From Candidatus Accumulibacter aalborgensis (GTDB taxonomy: Bacteria > Pseudomonadota > Gammaproteobacteria > Burkholderiales > Rhodocyclaceae): a DNA stretch of 62,474 nucleotides. This document shows positions 25,321 through 33,269 of the stretch, in pieces. The position numbers and the translations under genes are program-made. Positions within the stretch are counted from its first letter, which is position 1. Each line of letters opens with the position of its first letter. The notes beneath the pieces were generated by a model. That model had not been told where the DNA came from, made no database searches, and was given only the letters and a program-made list of their open reading frames with translations. The stretch is from NCBI RefSeq assembly GCF_900089955.1, contig NZ_FLQX01000120.1:1-62474 (forward strand), written 5' to 3'.

Positions 25321-26109
25321 ATGTGTCGTTTCGCTGCCAATCTCACCATGATGTATACCGAACACGCTTTCACCGACCGTTTTGCGGCGGCGGCGAAGGA
25401 CGGCTTCAAAGCGGTGGAATTCCTGTTCCCGTATGAGTATGAAGCGTTCCACCTGCAGTCACTGCTCGCCGACAACGCACTGACCCAGGCGCTGTTCAAC
25501 GCTCCGCCAGGGGATTGGGGGGCCGGCGAGCGAGGCCTGACTTCCTTGCCTGGGCGTGAGGACGAGTTCAAGCGCTCGATCGACAGTGCTCTGGAATACG
25601 CCTGCGTGCTCGGCAACCGGAAACTGCACGTCATGGCCGGTCTTGTCGGGCCGGAGCAGGATCGAGCCCGGCACCGCGCCGTGTACCTCGAAAATCTGGC
25701 CTACGCGGCGCGTCTCGCCCTTGCCGACGGCATTACCATCGTCATCGAGCCGATCAACACCCGCGACATTCCCGGCTTCTTTCTCAACCGACAGGATGAA
25801 GCGCAAGCGATCTGTGCCGAGGTCGCCACCGACAACCTGCAGGTACAGTTTGATCTTTATCACTGCCAGATCGTCGAAGGAGATCTGGCGACGAAACTGA
25901 AGCGCGATATGGCCCGCCCGCATGCTGGTATTGGCCACATTCAGATTGCCGGGGTACCCGACCGGCACGAACCGGATGTCGGCGAGGTCAACTATCCTTA
26001 TCTGTTCGAGGTGATCGACAGGCTCGGTTATCAGGGCTGGGTGGGCTGCGAATATCGTCCGCGTGCCGGCACGTCGGAAGGATTGGCGTGGCTCAAGCCC
26101 TGGCTGTAG
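25321..26109 (+). CDS. hyi: Hydroxypyruvate isomerase
   Basis: A 262-residue xylose-isomerase-like TIM barrel of the Hyi/OtnI group, which interconverts hydroxypyruvate and tartronate semialdehyde. Visible are [18 protein letters not shown] at the N-terminus, [16 protein letters not shown] with a metal-binding Glu, QFDLYHCQI with Asp/His, [19 protein letters not shown], and [17 protein letters not shown] at the C-terminus. Length matches the family (about 258). Start at 25321 has AAGGAT upstream; the open frame extends 38 codons further without similarity. Not next to glyoxylate genes such as gcl or glxR in this window. Confidence 0.88.
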   Translation: MCRFAANLTMMYTEHAFTDRFAAAAKDGFKAVEFLFPYEYEAFHLQSLLADNALTQALFNAPPGDWGAGERGLTSLPGREDEFKRSIDSALEYACVLGNRKLHVMAGLVGPEQDRARHRAVYLENLAYAARLALADGITIVIEPINTRDIPGFFLNRQDEAQAICAEVATDNLQVQFDLYHCQIVEGDLATKLKRDMARPHAGIGHIQIAGVPDRHEPDVGEVNYPYLFEVIDRLGYQGWVGCEYRPRAGTSEGLAWLKPWL

Positions 26110-26187
26110 GTTGCCCGCCAGCGCAGCTTGCACGCCTCCTGATGGAAAAGTGGTTTTTTGCTTGCGAGCATGTTCGCCTGGCAGGAG

Positions 26188-27477
26188 TCAAGCCACTTTC
26201 CGCCGACGCTCGATGGCCAGACGAATCTCCGAGATGATCGCCGACACGCCGCTGATCCGTTCCGGCGGGATGTGCTCCTGCACGAAGCGGTCGAGCAGCC
26301 ATCCCGAGAGCGTATCGAGCTCGTCCTCCATCTCGTCGAGGCGGCCGAGGGGAACCGATTTTGCCTCGCGCAACATCGCCGGCAGGCGGGCGACCATTTT
26401 TTGTGTCTCCTCGGCACGATGTCGGCGCCAAAGCGTGCTTACCCCGAAAGCCATGGAGCCAAGAATACCGCCGATGATCGAAATATTGAAAAGCTGGGTC
26501 ATCGCCTGTTCAAAAAGGCTCTCCTGCGCACCGTCAAGGTAGGCTGCTGCACCTGGATGGACTGGCAGGACGCCTTTCTTGTCCGTATCCGGCGCTTCAA
26601 TCTCACCGGCGGTCGGCACCGTGGCGGCAAGCTTGGCCCGGGTCGCCAACAGCAGGCGCGTAATCTCCCCCGCGACATAGTTCAGCATCGAACTTCTCGC
26701 TACCAGACGAACCGTGACCCCTACCGTGGTCACCTCTTCGCCGGGAATGGCGGGCGCCACGACAAACGCGCCCTGCGGGATATCCACCTCCTCATAAACA
26801 GGATTTCGCGCGGCAATCGCTTTGGCTTCCTCCAGATCCAGGAACCTGGGCGGTTTCCTGGTCGCCTTGGCGATGGCTTTCACAGCCTCGGTAATCGCCC
26901 CTGGTCCGTCTGGCGCCATCGCAAAGACCGCCGCTACTCGCTTGTCCCGTAGCAGTGCACCGACCTCTGCCGCCGATGTCTTGACCATATTGCTCGGCTC
27001 GAGACCATAGAGTTCCATGACCGTCGTGAGGAGCGGATCTCCCTCTGAGGTACCCTCAAGAACGGCAATCCTCTTGCCCACCAGATCGTTCATTGCCTTG
27101 ACCGACGACTGGGCGGGAACCATGATCACCAGCGGAATCCGTCTGACGATGACGATCGTTCCGCCGCTCGCCGCGGCGGGGTCATCGCTTCTGACGATGG
27201 CGAGGTCGACGTCTCCGTTCTGGAGGGCCTCAGCGCTTTTCTGCAGGCTGACGGTCTCCTCCAGGGCCAGGCGCAGGCGGGGGCGTTCTTGCTCCATCTC
27301 GTGTTTGAATGCTTCCAGGAACTTCTGCCAGTCACTCCCGATGGGACCGGTCGCCACGCGGATCGTATAGCTGGCCGAGAACACCCAGGGGTACCAGGCC
27401 CAGGCGACCGCGGTCGCTCCGGCGGCGAGGAGCAGGAAGCCGGCAATTGCGATGGTTCTAACCATCCTGGGAGTCAA
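26188..27477 (-). CDS. TAXI-family TRAP solute receptor with C-terminal membrane anchor
   Basis: A 429-residue protein. After an N-terminal signal/anchor helix (IAIAGFLLLAAGATAVAWAW) comes the TAXI (TRAP-associated extracytoplasmic immunogenic) fold with VATGPIGSDWQKFLEAF, VDLAIVRSDD and LVGKRIAVLEGTSEGDPL. After about residue 320 there is a second membrane helix (IIGGILGSMAFGVSTLW) and a charged cytoplasmic tail of about 75 residues with coiled-coil character. No DctQ/DctM permease genes are adjacent, so a sensory or stand-alone role is possible. The start may be the TTG at 27477 or the ATG at 27465. It lies 40 bp downstream of the PatB-like gene on the same strand. Confidence 0.8.
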   Translation of the reverse strand: MTPRMVRTIAIAGFLLLAAGATAVAWAWYPWVFSASYTIRVATGPIGSDWQKFLEAFKHEMEQERPRLRLALEETVSLQKSAEALQNGDVDLAIVRSDDPAAASGGTIVIVRRIPLVIMVPAQSSVKAMNDLVGKRIAVLEGTSEGDPLLTTVMELYGLEPSNMVKTSAAEVGALLRDKRVAAVFAMAPDGPGAITEAVKAIAKATRKPPRFLDLEEAKAIAARNPVYEEVDIPQGAFVVAPAIPGEEVTTVGVTVRLVARSSMLNYVAGEITRLLLATRAKLAATVPTAGEIEAPDTDKKGVLPVHPGAAAYLDGAQESLFEQAMTQLFNISIIGGILGSMAFGVSTLWRRHRAEETQKMVARLPAMLREAKSVPLGRLDEMEDELDTLSGWLLDRFVQEHIPPERISGVSAIISEIRLAIERRRKVA

Positions 27478-27517
27478 TCTTCATTGGCATCGCTTGTTGA
27501 GTTCACGAGGCAGCCTC

Positions 27518-28846
27518 TCAGCGGCCGGCATCGAACCGGTATACGGCCTCCAGCATGCGCCGCAGGGCCTCGTCGAGGACGCTGGGGGTGGCGGCGAAAT
27601 TCAGGCGAACGAAACCGGGGGCGCCAAAATCCGCGCCGTCCGACAGGCCGACGCCGTGCTGCTCGAACCAGTGCGCCGCGTTGCCGACCTTGGCGGTCAA
27701 ACGGCGCCCGTCGATCCAGGTCAGGTAAGTGGCCTCGGGATGACTGTGCGGCAGGGACATTGCGTCGAGCGCCGCCGAAACCTGGTCCCGTTGGCTGCGC
27801 AGCCTGGCCAGCAGCGCCTGCCGCCACGGCTCCCCGTCGCGCAGAGCGGCCTGCAGCGCCGTGAAACCGAAGCAGCAGGGAGCGGGCACCAGGCGCTGCA
27901 TCACGGCGCGGAAGCGACGGCGCAAGGCGGCGTCCGGAATGATCGCCCAGGCGATTCCCAACCCGGCAAGGTTGAAGACTTTTCCTGGCCCATGCAGGGT
28001 GATGCTGCGCGCCAGATCAGCCGGTGAACGCTCGGCGAGGACGCGCGCGAAGGGCACATGCGGCGTGCTGCCGTCGAGGATGAGGTCGCAATGGACCTCA
28101 TCCGAACAAACGCAAAGATCGTGGTGAACACAGAAATCGGCCAGCGCATCGAGGTCGGCACGGGTGAACAAGCTGCCCACGGGATTATGCGGGTGACAGA
28201 GCAGCAACAGGCGCGTGTCCGGCAAGCAGGCCGCTTCGAGGCGAGCGAAGTCGATGTGGTAGCGCAGGTCGCCGCGCGCAAGGGCGGCTTCGTCGATGGT
28301 CAGGGGCACTTCCAGCGTGCGTCTCCCCTGCATCGGCGCTGCACTCAGAAAGGGAGGATAGACCGGAGAAAAGGTCAGCACCGACCCGCCTTCACCACAG
28401 CAGGCCTTGACCGCAAGATTGATCCCGAGCACCAGACCGGACAGCCAGACGATCCACTCGGGTTCGATCTGCCAGTCGTAGTGCTGCGCGTGGTGGGCAA
28501 TCAGATCACCCGCGAGATCGGCGGGTGGCGACGTGTAGCCGTAGTTGCCATGCTGCACATGCGCCATCACGGCCCGCTCTATCGCCGGCGCCACGGGGAA
28601 ATCCATGTCGGCGATCCATAACGGAATCACATCGCGGCCACGATACTTTTCCCACTTGGTCGCCGACCAGCGCAGGCGGTCAAGAGGGGTATCGAAGGTC
28701 GCCGCAAGGTTCTGATTCAACGCACTCAATTCAAGCCTAGCGAGAGAATGGAGCAGATCCCCGGACTCAGCCAATTCCTCATGACGCGCATCGCCCGAGG
28801 ACAAGAAATGCAAGGACACCTCCCACAGTATATTTGGCCGGGTCAA
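27518..28846 (-). CDS. PatB/MalY-type PLP-dependent C-S lyase
   Basis: A 442-residue fold-type I PLP enzyme of the MalY/PatB group (cystathionine beta-lyase or cysteine-S-conjugate lyase). Motifs include IPLWIADMDFPVAPAI at the start of the domain, GNYGYTSPP, CHPHNPVGSLFTRADL, CSDEVHCDLIL (cofactor Asp) and HGPGKVFNLAGLGIAW with the PLP lysine. The residue usually Ser before this Lys is Gly here. The C-terminal VGLSDGADFG...FVRLNFA matches the group. The first 40 residues of the open frame look non-homologous, so the true start may be nearer 28720, but no better start with a ribosome-binding site is visible. Confidence 0.82.
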   Translation of the reverse strand: MTRPNILWEVSLHFLSSGDARHEELAESGDLLHSLARLELSALNQNLAATFDTPLDRLRWSATKWEKYRGRDVIPLWIADMDFPVAPAIERAVMAHVQHGNYGYTSPPADLAGDLIAHHAQHYDWQIEPEWIVWLSGLVLGINLAVKACCGEGGSVLTFSPVYPPFLSAAPMQGRRTLEVPLTIDEAALARGDLRYHIDFARLEAACLPDTRLLLLCHPHNPVGSLFTRADLDALADFCVHHDLCVCSDEVHCDLILDGSTPHVPFARVLAERSPADLARSITLHGPGKVFNLAGLGIAWAIIPDAALRRRFRAVMQRLVPAPCCFGFTALQAALRDGEPWRQALLARLRSQRDQVSAALDAMSLPHSHPEATYLTWIDGRRLTAKVGNAAHWFEQHGVGLSDGADFGAPGFVRLNFAATPSVLDEALRRMLEAVYRFDAGR

Positions 28847-28913
28847 CCGCCGTCAATCCGCGATTTTGTGCCGGCGGCCCGGGGACGGTGGCGGCCGGTG
28901 CGCAGTGAGAGCC

Positions 28914-28956
28914 GATTGACAACGGATTGACAACGGATTCGTGGGCGCATTATCCT
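28914..28956 (+). promoter_or_regulatory. Promoter with tandem 11-bp repeat before two-component genes
   Basis: GATTGACAACG is repeated exactly and head to tail at 28914-28924 and 28925-28935. The second copy contains TTGACA (28927-28932), and TATCCT lies at 28951-28956, an 18-bp spacing that makes a good sigma-70 promoter 80 bp before the response-regulator ATG. Tandem half sites one helical turn apart suit autoregulation by an OmpR-type protein. Promoter assignment is inferred. Confidence 0.45.
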
Positions 28957-29035
28957 GCGTCAGGTCCCTGGTGTGCTCAGGAAACGGCTGCCGTGGCCTG
29001 ACCACCCGGTCGTTCCTTCTCGCCAACAAAATGCC

Positions 29036-29695
29036 ATGCGTGTGTTACTCGTCGAAGACGACCCGATGATCGGCAGGAGTGTTCAGCAGGCCTTGCGCCA
29101 GGATGGCTACACGGTCGACTGGGTGCGCGATGGTCAGGGCGCCGAACTGGCTCTGGCGAACACTCTCTACGAGATGCTCCTGCTCGACATTGGACTGCCC
29201 GGCAAGTCCGGCATCGACGTTCTCGCCAGCCTGCGACGGTCGGCCAACCGCATTCCGGTTCTCATCATTACGGCGCGCGATGCCATCGCTGATCGAATCA
29301 GGGGTCTCGATGCCGGCGCTGACGACTACGTGCTGAAGCCGTTCGACCTCGACGAACTGTCTGCCCGCATGCGGGCGGTACAGCGGCGTCATGCCGGCCG
29401 CGCCGACCCGGTCATCGAACATGGCGACTTGAGAATGAATCCGGCCACCCATGAGCTGACCCAGAACGGTCGCCCGGTGGTGCTCTCGGCGCGCGAGTTT
29501 GCGCTGCTGCAGGCCTTTCTCGAACATCCGGGTGTGCCGCTGTCGCGCGCCAGACTCGAGGAAATACTCTACGGCTGGGGTGGGGAGATCGAGAGCAACG
29601 CGGTCGAGGTCTACATCCATTCCTTGCGGCGAAAGCTTGGCGCCGAGCGTATCAAGAACATCCGCGGTGTCGGCTACCTGGTGCCCGTAGCGTGA
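29036..29695 (+). CDS. OmpR-family response regulator (PmrA/QseB-like)
   Basis: A 219-residue two-domain regulator. The receiver shows VEDDP at the start, phospho-acceptor D51 in LLLDIGLPGKSG, the switch Thr in LIITARD and Lys in YVLKPF. The C-terminal winged-helix DNA-binding domain has LSAREFALLQAFLEHPG and NAVEVYIHSLRRKLG. This matches the PmrA/QseB/BasR branch. The ATG at 29036 gives the canonical MRVLLVEDD start; the open frame is 21 codons longer. It is cotranscribed with the kinase, whose start overlaps its stop. A PmrA-like box follows the operon, before degP. Confidence 0.9.
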   Translation: MRVLLVEDDPMIGRSVQQALRQDGYTVDWVRDGQGAELALANTLYEMLLLDIGLPGKSGIDVLASLRRSANRIPVLIITARDAIADRIRGLDAGADDYVLKPFDLDELSARMRAVQRRHAGRADPVIEHGDLRMNPATHELTQNGRPVVLSAREFALLQAFLEHPGVPLSRARLEEILYGWGGEIESNAVEVYIHSLRRKLGAERIKNIRGVGYLVPVA

Positions 29696-31011
29696 TGAAA
29701 TCGATCCGGCGGCAGTTGCTGGTCGCTTTGTTGTCGGCGATGACCCTGACCACGCTGCTCGGTGCGCTGGCCACCTACAAGACGGCGCGCGACGAGGCGA
29801 CCGCGATGTTCGACTATCAGTTGCGCCAACTGGCGCTGTCGTTCCGCGATCAGCAGGTCCAGGATGTGCGCAGGCGGGAAGTGACCATCGACGAAGATGC
29901 GCAGGATTTCTCGATCCAGATCTGGCGGCCGGATGGAACGCGGATCTACCTCTCGCATCCGCGCAGGGAGCTCCCACACCAGGCACCTATCGGCTTTGCG
30001 ACGGTGAACACCGACCACGGCAAGTGGCGTGTATTCGGCTTGCAGCAGGGAGGTCAGACGATCCAGGTGGCGCAATTGGTGCAGGTCCGCGACCACTTGG
30101 CGCTGGCTGCCGCTTTGCGCACCGTGGCGCCCTTCCTCCTCATGCTGCCGATGCTCGGAGTACTGATCTGGGTGATGGTCGGCCGCGGGCTACGACCTCT
30201 GGCCGCAGTGGCGCGAGCGGTGACGACGCGCACAGCCGTGGCACTCGATCCACTGCCCGATAACCGCGTTCCTGCCGAGGTTGTGCCGCTGGTCCTGTCG
30301 CTGAACGACCTGCTGGCCCGACTCAAGCGCGCGCTCGATGCGCAGCGCGAATTTATTGCCGACGCCGCACACGAACTACGGACACCGCTGGCGGCGCTCA
30401 GCCTGCAACTCCAGCTCGCCGAACGTGCACCCGATGCCTTATCCCGTGCCGACGCTTTTGCCGAGCTGAAGCGCGGGGTCGAACGTGCCACGCACGCCGT
30501 GCAGCAACTCCTGACCCTGGCGCGCCAGGAACCGGGCGGCGGTGACCGGCCGACGATGCCGGTCAGGCTTGACGATCTGGTGGCCAGCGTCATCGTCGAC
30601 CATCAGCCACTCGCAGAAGCCAGGCGGATCGACCTCGGTATGGTGCCAACAGGTCAGCTTGCGGTCGTCGACGGTGACCAGGACGCGCTGCGCATCCTGC
30701 TTGCCAACCTGGTCAGCAATGCCGTTCGCTATACACCGCCGGGAGGAAAGATCGATGTCGCGATCGGCGAGGACAATGCAGCACCGTTCGTCGAAGTTTG
30801 CGATTCAGGCCCCGGAATTCCCCTCGAAGAGCGGGAACGCGTCTTCGACCGCTTCTATCGCCGAGCACAAAGCGACGAACCGGGCAGCGGACTCGGTCTG
30901 GCGATCGTCAAGACGATCGCCGAACGTCATCAGGCGCGTGTCCTGCTCGGCGACGCCGGCCTTGGCGGCCTGCGGGCTCGAGTCCAGTTCGGCCGTCCAC
31001 CTCGGCCTTGA
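29695..31011 (+). CDS. Sensor histidine kinase (PmrB/QseC-like)
   Basis: A 438-residue inner-membrane kinase. Two transmembrane helices (LLVALLSAMTLTTLLGAL near the N-terminus and LRTVAPFLLMLPMLGVLIWVMVG) flank a periplasmic sensor of about 110 residues. The HisKA domain has H226 in DAAHELRTPLAAL. The ATPase domain shows N-box NLVSNAVRYTPPGG, G1 DSGPGIPLEERERVFDRFYR and G2 GSGLGLAIVKTI. The periplasmic region lacks an obvious ExxE iron motif, so the signal is unknown. ATG at 29695 overlaps the regulator's TGA; a GTG one codon upstream is also possible. Confidence 0.9.
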   Translation: MKSIRRQLLVALLSAMTLTTLLGALATYKTARDEATAMFDYQLRQLALSFRDQQVQDVRRREVTIDEDAQDFSIQIWRPDGTRIYLSHPRRELPHQAPIGFATVNTDHGKWRVFGLQQGGQTIQVAQLVQVRDHLALAAALRTVAPFLLMLPMLGVLIWVMVGRGLRPLAAVARAVTTRTAVALDPLPDNRVPAEVVPLVLSLNDLLARLKRALDAQREFIADAAHELRTPLAALSLQLQLAERAPDALSRADAFAELKRGVERATHAVQQLLTLARQEPGGGDRPTMPVRLDDLVASVIVDHQPLAEARRIDLGMVPTGQLAVVDGDQDALRILLANLVSNAVRYTPPGGKIDVAIGEDNAAPFVEVCDSGPGIPLEERERVFDRFYRRAQSDEPGSGLGLAIVKTIAERHQARVLLGDAGLGGLRARVQFGRPPRP

Positions 31012-31022
31012 ATCGCTGGCTG

Positions 31023-31039
31023 TTTAAGTCAGGTTTAAG
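31023..31039 (+). promoter_or_regulatory. PmrA-box-like element upstream of degP
   Basis: TTTAAG at 31023-31028, five bases TCAGG, then TTTAAG at 31034-31039. This exactly fits the published PmrA/BasR box (YTTAAK, five bases, YTTAAK). It lies 12 bp after the kinase stop codon and 70 bp before the degP ATG. The adjacent PmrA-like regulator is the natural candidate to bind it. Binding is inferred, the match is seen. Confidence 0.6.
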
Positions 31040-31108
31040 TCACGGTTGTGTATCGTACTGCGCTGGGAAGTCAAGGGCTTCCGTTCTGGAACGAAAGAGG
31101 AGATAGTC

Positions 31109-32554
31109 ATGCCAGGAAACGCTTTCAAAAGCAGTCTGCTCGCCGTAGCCGCGGTCGCTGCTCTGGGTGTCGGCTACGCGAAGTTCGGCGGGTCAGCGAT
31201 CAGCCCTGCCGACGCGGTCGCCGCCGTCGCCGCGCCCGCTCTGGCCGCACCCACGGTCAGAGCACCAACCGTGCTGCCCGACTTCAGCGCCATCGTCGAG
31301 CGCGCCGGTCCGGCGGTGGTCAATATCAGCGTTAGCGGCCCATCGAAGACAGCGACGTCGATCGACCCGAACGACCCCCGCTTCGAATTCTTCCGTCACT
31401 TCGGGATACCGTCACCGCGCGACGGGGCACCGGCACACGGCATGGGGTCGGGCTTCATCGTCAGCGAAGACGGGCTGATCCTGACCAACGCCCATGTGGT
31501 CGACGGTGCCGACGAAGTCACCGTCAAGCTGACCGACAAGCGTGAATTCAAAGCCAAGGTAGTCGGGCTCGACAAGGTGACCGATGTCGCCGTCCTGCGC
31601 ATCCAGGCGACCAATCTGCCGGTCGTTCGCCTGGGCGACCCGTCGCGGGCACGCGTCGGTGAATGGGTCCTCGCCATCGGCTCGCCATTTGGCTTCGAGA
31701 ACAGCGTCACGGCGGGAATCGTCTCGGCCAAGTCGCGGTCGCTGGCCAGCGACAGCTACGTCCCTTTCATCCAGACCGATGTGGCGGTCAATCCCGGAAA
31801 TTCGGGTGGTCCCCTGCTCAACATGGACGGCGAGGCGATCGGTATCAACTCGCAAATCTACAGCCGCAGTGGTGGTTACCAGGGTGTCTCGTTCGCCATC
31901 CCGATCGACGTGGCGATCAACGTACAGGAGCAGTTGGTTCAGCACGGCAAGGTCAGCCACGGTCGCCTGGGAGTCACCATTCAGGAGGTCTCACAGTCGC
32001 TGGCCGCGTCGTTCGGACTAAAGGGCTCGGCTGGTGCACTGATCAGCTCGGTTGAAAAGGGCAGCCCGGCGGCGGCAGCCGGTCTCGAAGCGGGTGACAT
32101 CATCCTGAAGCTGAACGATACCGAGATCGGGCGCTCGTCCGACCTGCCGCCGATGATCGCTGCCATGAAGCCGGGAACGAAGGTCAAGCTGCAGATATGG
32201 CGCAAGGGAGCGAGTCAGGAAGTCGCGCTTTCGGTCGGCGAGATTCCAGCCGCCAGGCTCGCCTCAAGTCGCAGTGGCGAAGCCGACAAGTCTCGTCTCG
32301 GTCTCGCTCTGCGTTCGTTGACCCCGCAAGAGCGCGGACAAGCCGAGAATCCGGATGGTCTGCTGGTTGAAAGCGCCACCGGACCCGCGGCGCGGGCCGG
32401 CATCCAGCCTGGCGACATCATCGTCTCGCTCAATGGCCAGCCGGTGCGCGATGTGTCGCAACTGCGCGCCCTGCTCGATAAAGCCGGCAAGAGTGTGGCG
32501 CTGCTCATCGAGCGTGACAACGCGAGGATCTTCGTTCCGGTGGAACTCGGTTGA
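31109..32554 (+). CDS. degP: Do-family periplasmic serine protease (DegP/DegQ-like)
   Basis: A 481-residue trypsin-fold protease with two PDZ domains. A signal or anchor segment (SLLAVAAVAALGVGYA) is followed by the protease with catalytic triad H129 (TNAHVV), D159 (KVTDVAVL) and S232 (GNSGGPLL). PDZ1 (GRLGVTIQEVSQSLA) and PDZ2 (RLGLALRSLTPQE) follow. It degrades or refolds misfolded envelope proteins. GAGGAG sits in front of the ATG. A gene of this type directly after a two-component pair recalls mucD/degP envelope-stress modules. A PmrA-box-like repeat precedes it and a strong hairpin with T-run follows. Confidence 0.92.
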   Translation: MPGNAFKSSLLAVAAVAALGVGYAKFGGSAISPADAVAAVAAPALAAPTVRAPTVLPDFSAIVERAGPAVVNISVSGPSKTATSIDPNDPRFEFFRHFGIPSPRDGAPAHGMGSGFIVSEDGLILTNAHVVDGADEVTVKLTDKREFKAKVVGLDKVTDVAVLRIQATNLPVVRLGDPSRARVGEWVLAIGSPFGFENSVTAGIVSAKSRSLASDSYVPFIQTDVAVNPGNSGGPLLNMDGEAIGINSQIYSRSGGYQGVSFAIPIDVAINVQEQLVQHGKVSHGRLGVTIQEVSQSLAASFGLKGSAGALISSVEKGSPAAAAGLEAGDIILKLNDTEIGRSSDLPPMIAAMKPGTKVKLQIWRKGASQEVALSVGEIPAARLASSRSGEADKSRLGLALRSLTPQERGQAENPDGLLVESATGPAARAGIQPGDIIVSLNGQPVRDVSQLRALLDKAGKSVALLIERDNARIFVPVELG

Positions 32555-32565
32555 TCGCTGCTCGT

Positions 32566-32617
32566 CGCTCGCCGGTTCCAGTTCCGGCGAGCGCGGCGCC
32601 AGGCGCGGCCGCTTTTT
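32566..32617 (+). terminator. Probable terminator after degP
   Basis: A perfect 10-bp stem (CGCTCGCCGG at 32566-32575 with CCGGCGAGCG at 32584-32593, 8-nt loop) is followed by a second GC-rich inverted region and TTTTT at 32613-32617. The T-run directly follows the second hairpin. Confidence 0.6.
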
Positions 32618-32642
32618 CCCAGAAAATGATGGAGGCGCAGCA

Positions 32643-33143
32643 ATGATCGACGCCCTGTTCGACCTTCTTGGTGTTTTCTATCAAAGTGGAAGTCTGGAGC
32701 AGGCCGAGTGGATCGCGCGCAGCATCATGCAGGCGATCCCCGATGACATCGTCTCGCTGCAGTTTCTCGGTCTGCTCTATTATCGGACCCAGCGTCATCA
32801 CGAGGCCATGCAGGCGTTCAGCACCGCCGATGGCCAGCGACAGCTTTGTCGGCCTGCCGACCAGGACGATGACAGCCTGCAGGCGTCGGCACAGTGCCTG
32901 CGCGCGGCGAGCGGGCGAGGATCGACACTGGCTGGCGCGTGGTACGACCTGGGCGTGTTGCTGTTCCGCCTGGGCCATTGTCAGCCGGCGATAGACGCCT
33001 TGCAGGCGGCACTTTCCGCCCGGCCCGATTTTCCGCTCGCTCAGCGCGCGCTGGCGCGAGTTGCACAGCGTTGCCGCCGGGATGGCTTGCGTCCGACTGG
33101 ACCGGAGCACACGCAGCATCGGCTGCCCACTGATGCCCACTGA
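32643..33143 (+). CDS. Small TPR-repeat protein
   Basis: A 166-residue protein with tetratricopeptide-like helices: LLGVFYQSGSLEQAEWIARS, LQFLGLLYYRTQRHHEAMQAF and AWYDLGVLLFRLGHCQPAIDAL, the last followed by a typical PDFPLAQRALARV helix. No signal peptide or catalytic domain is visible, so it is probably a cytosolic scaffold. GGAGG precedes the ATG. The C-terminus ends in a 10-bp tandem repeat (ATGCCCACTG) that runs into the stop codon. It lies after the degP terminator and 126 bp before the flavoprotein. Confidence 0.75.
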   Translation: MIDALFDLLGVFYQSGSLEQAEWIARSIMQAIPDDIVSLQFLGLLYYRTQRHHEAMQAFSTADGQRQLCRPADQDDDSLQASAQCLRAASGRGSTLAGAWYDLGVLLFRLGHCQPAIDALQAALSARPDFPLAQRALARVAQRCRRDGLRPTGPEHTQHRLPTDAH

Positions 33144-33269
33144 TGCCCAGGGCAACTGAGTCAGGGTAAGCCGCGTCACGGTATCCTCAGGGGTGGCGTG
33201 GATATAAGGATGGAGACCCGGCGAGCGACATAGTGCTGTACGACTCACCCACGATTGGAAGCCCCGGCC

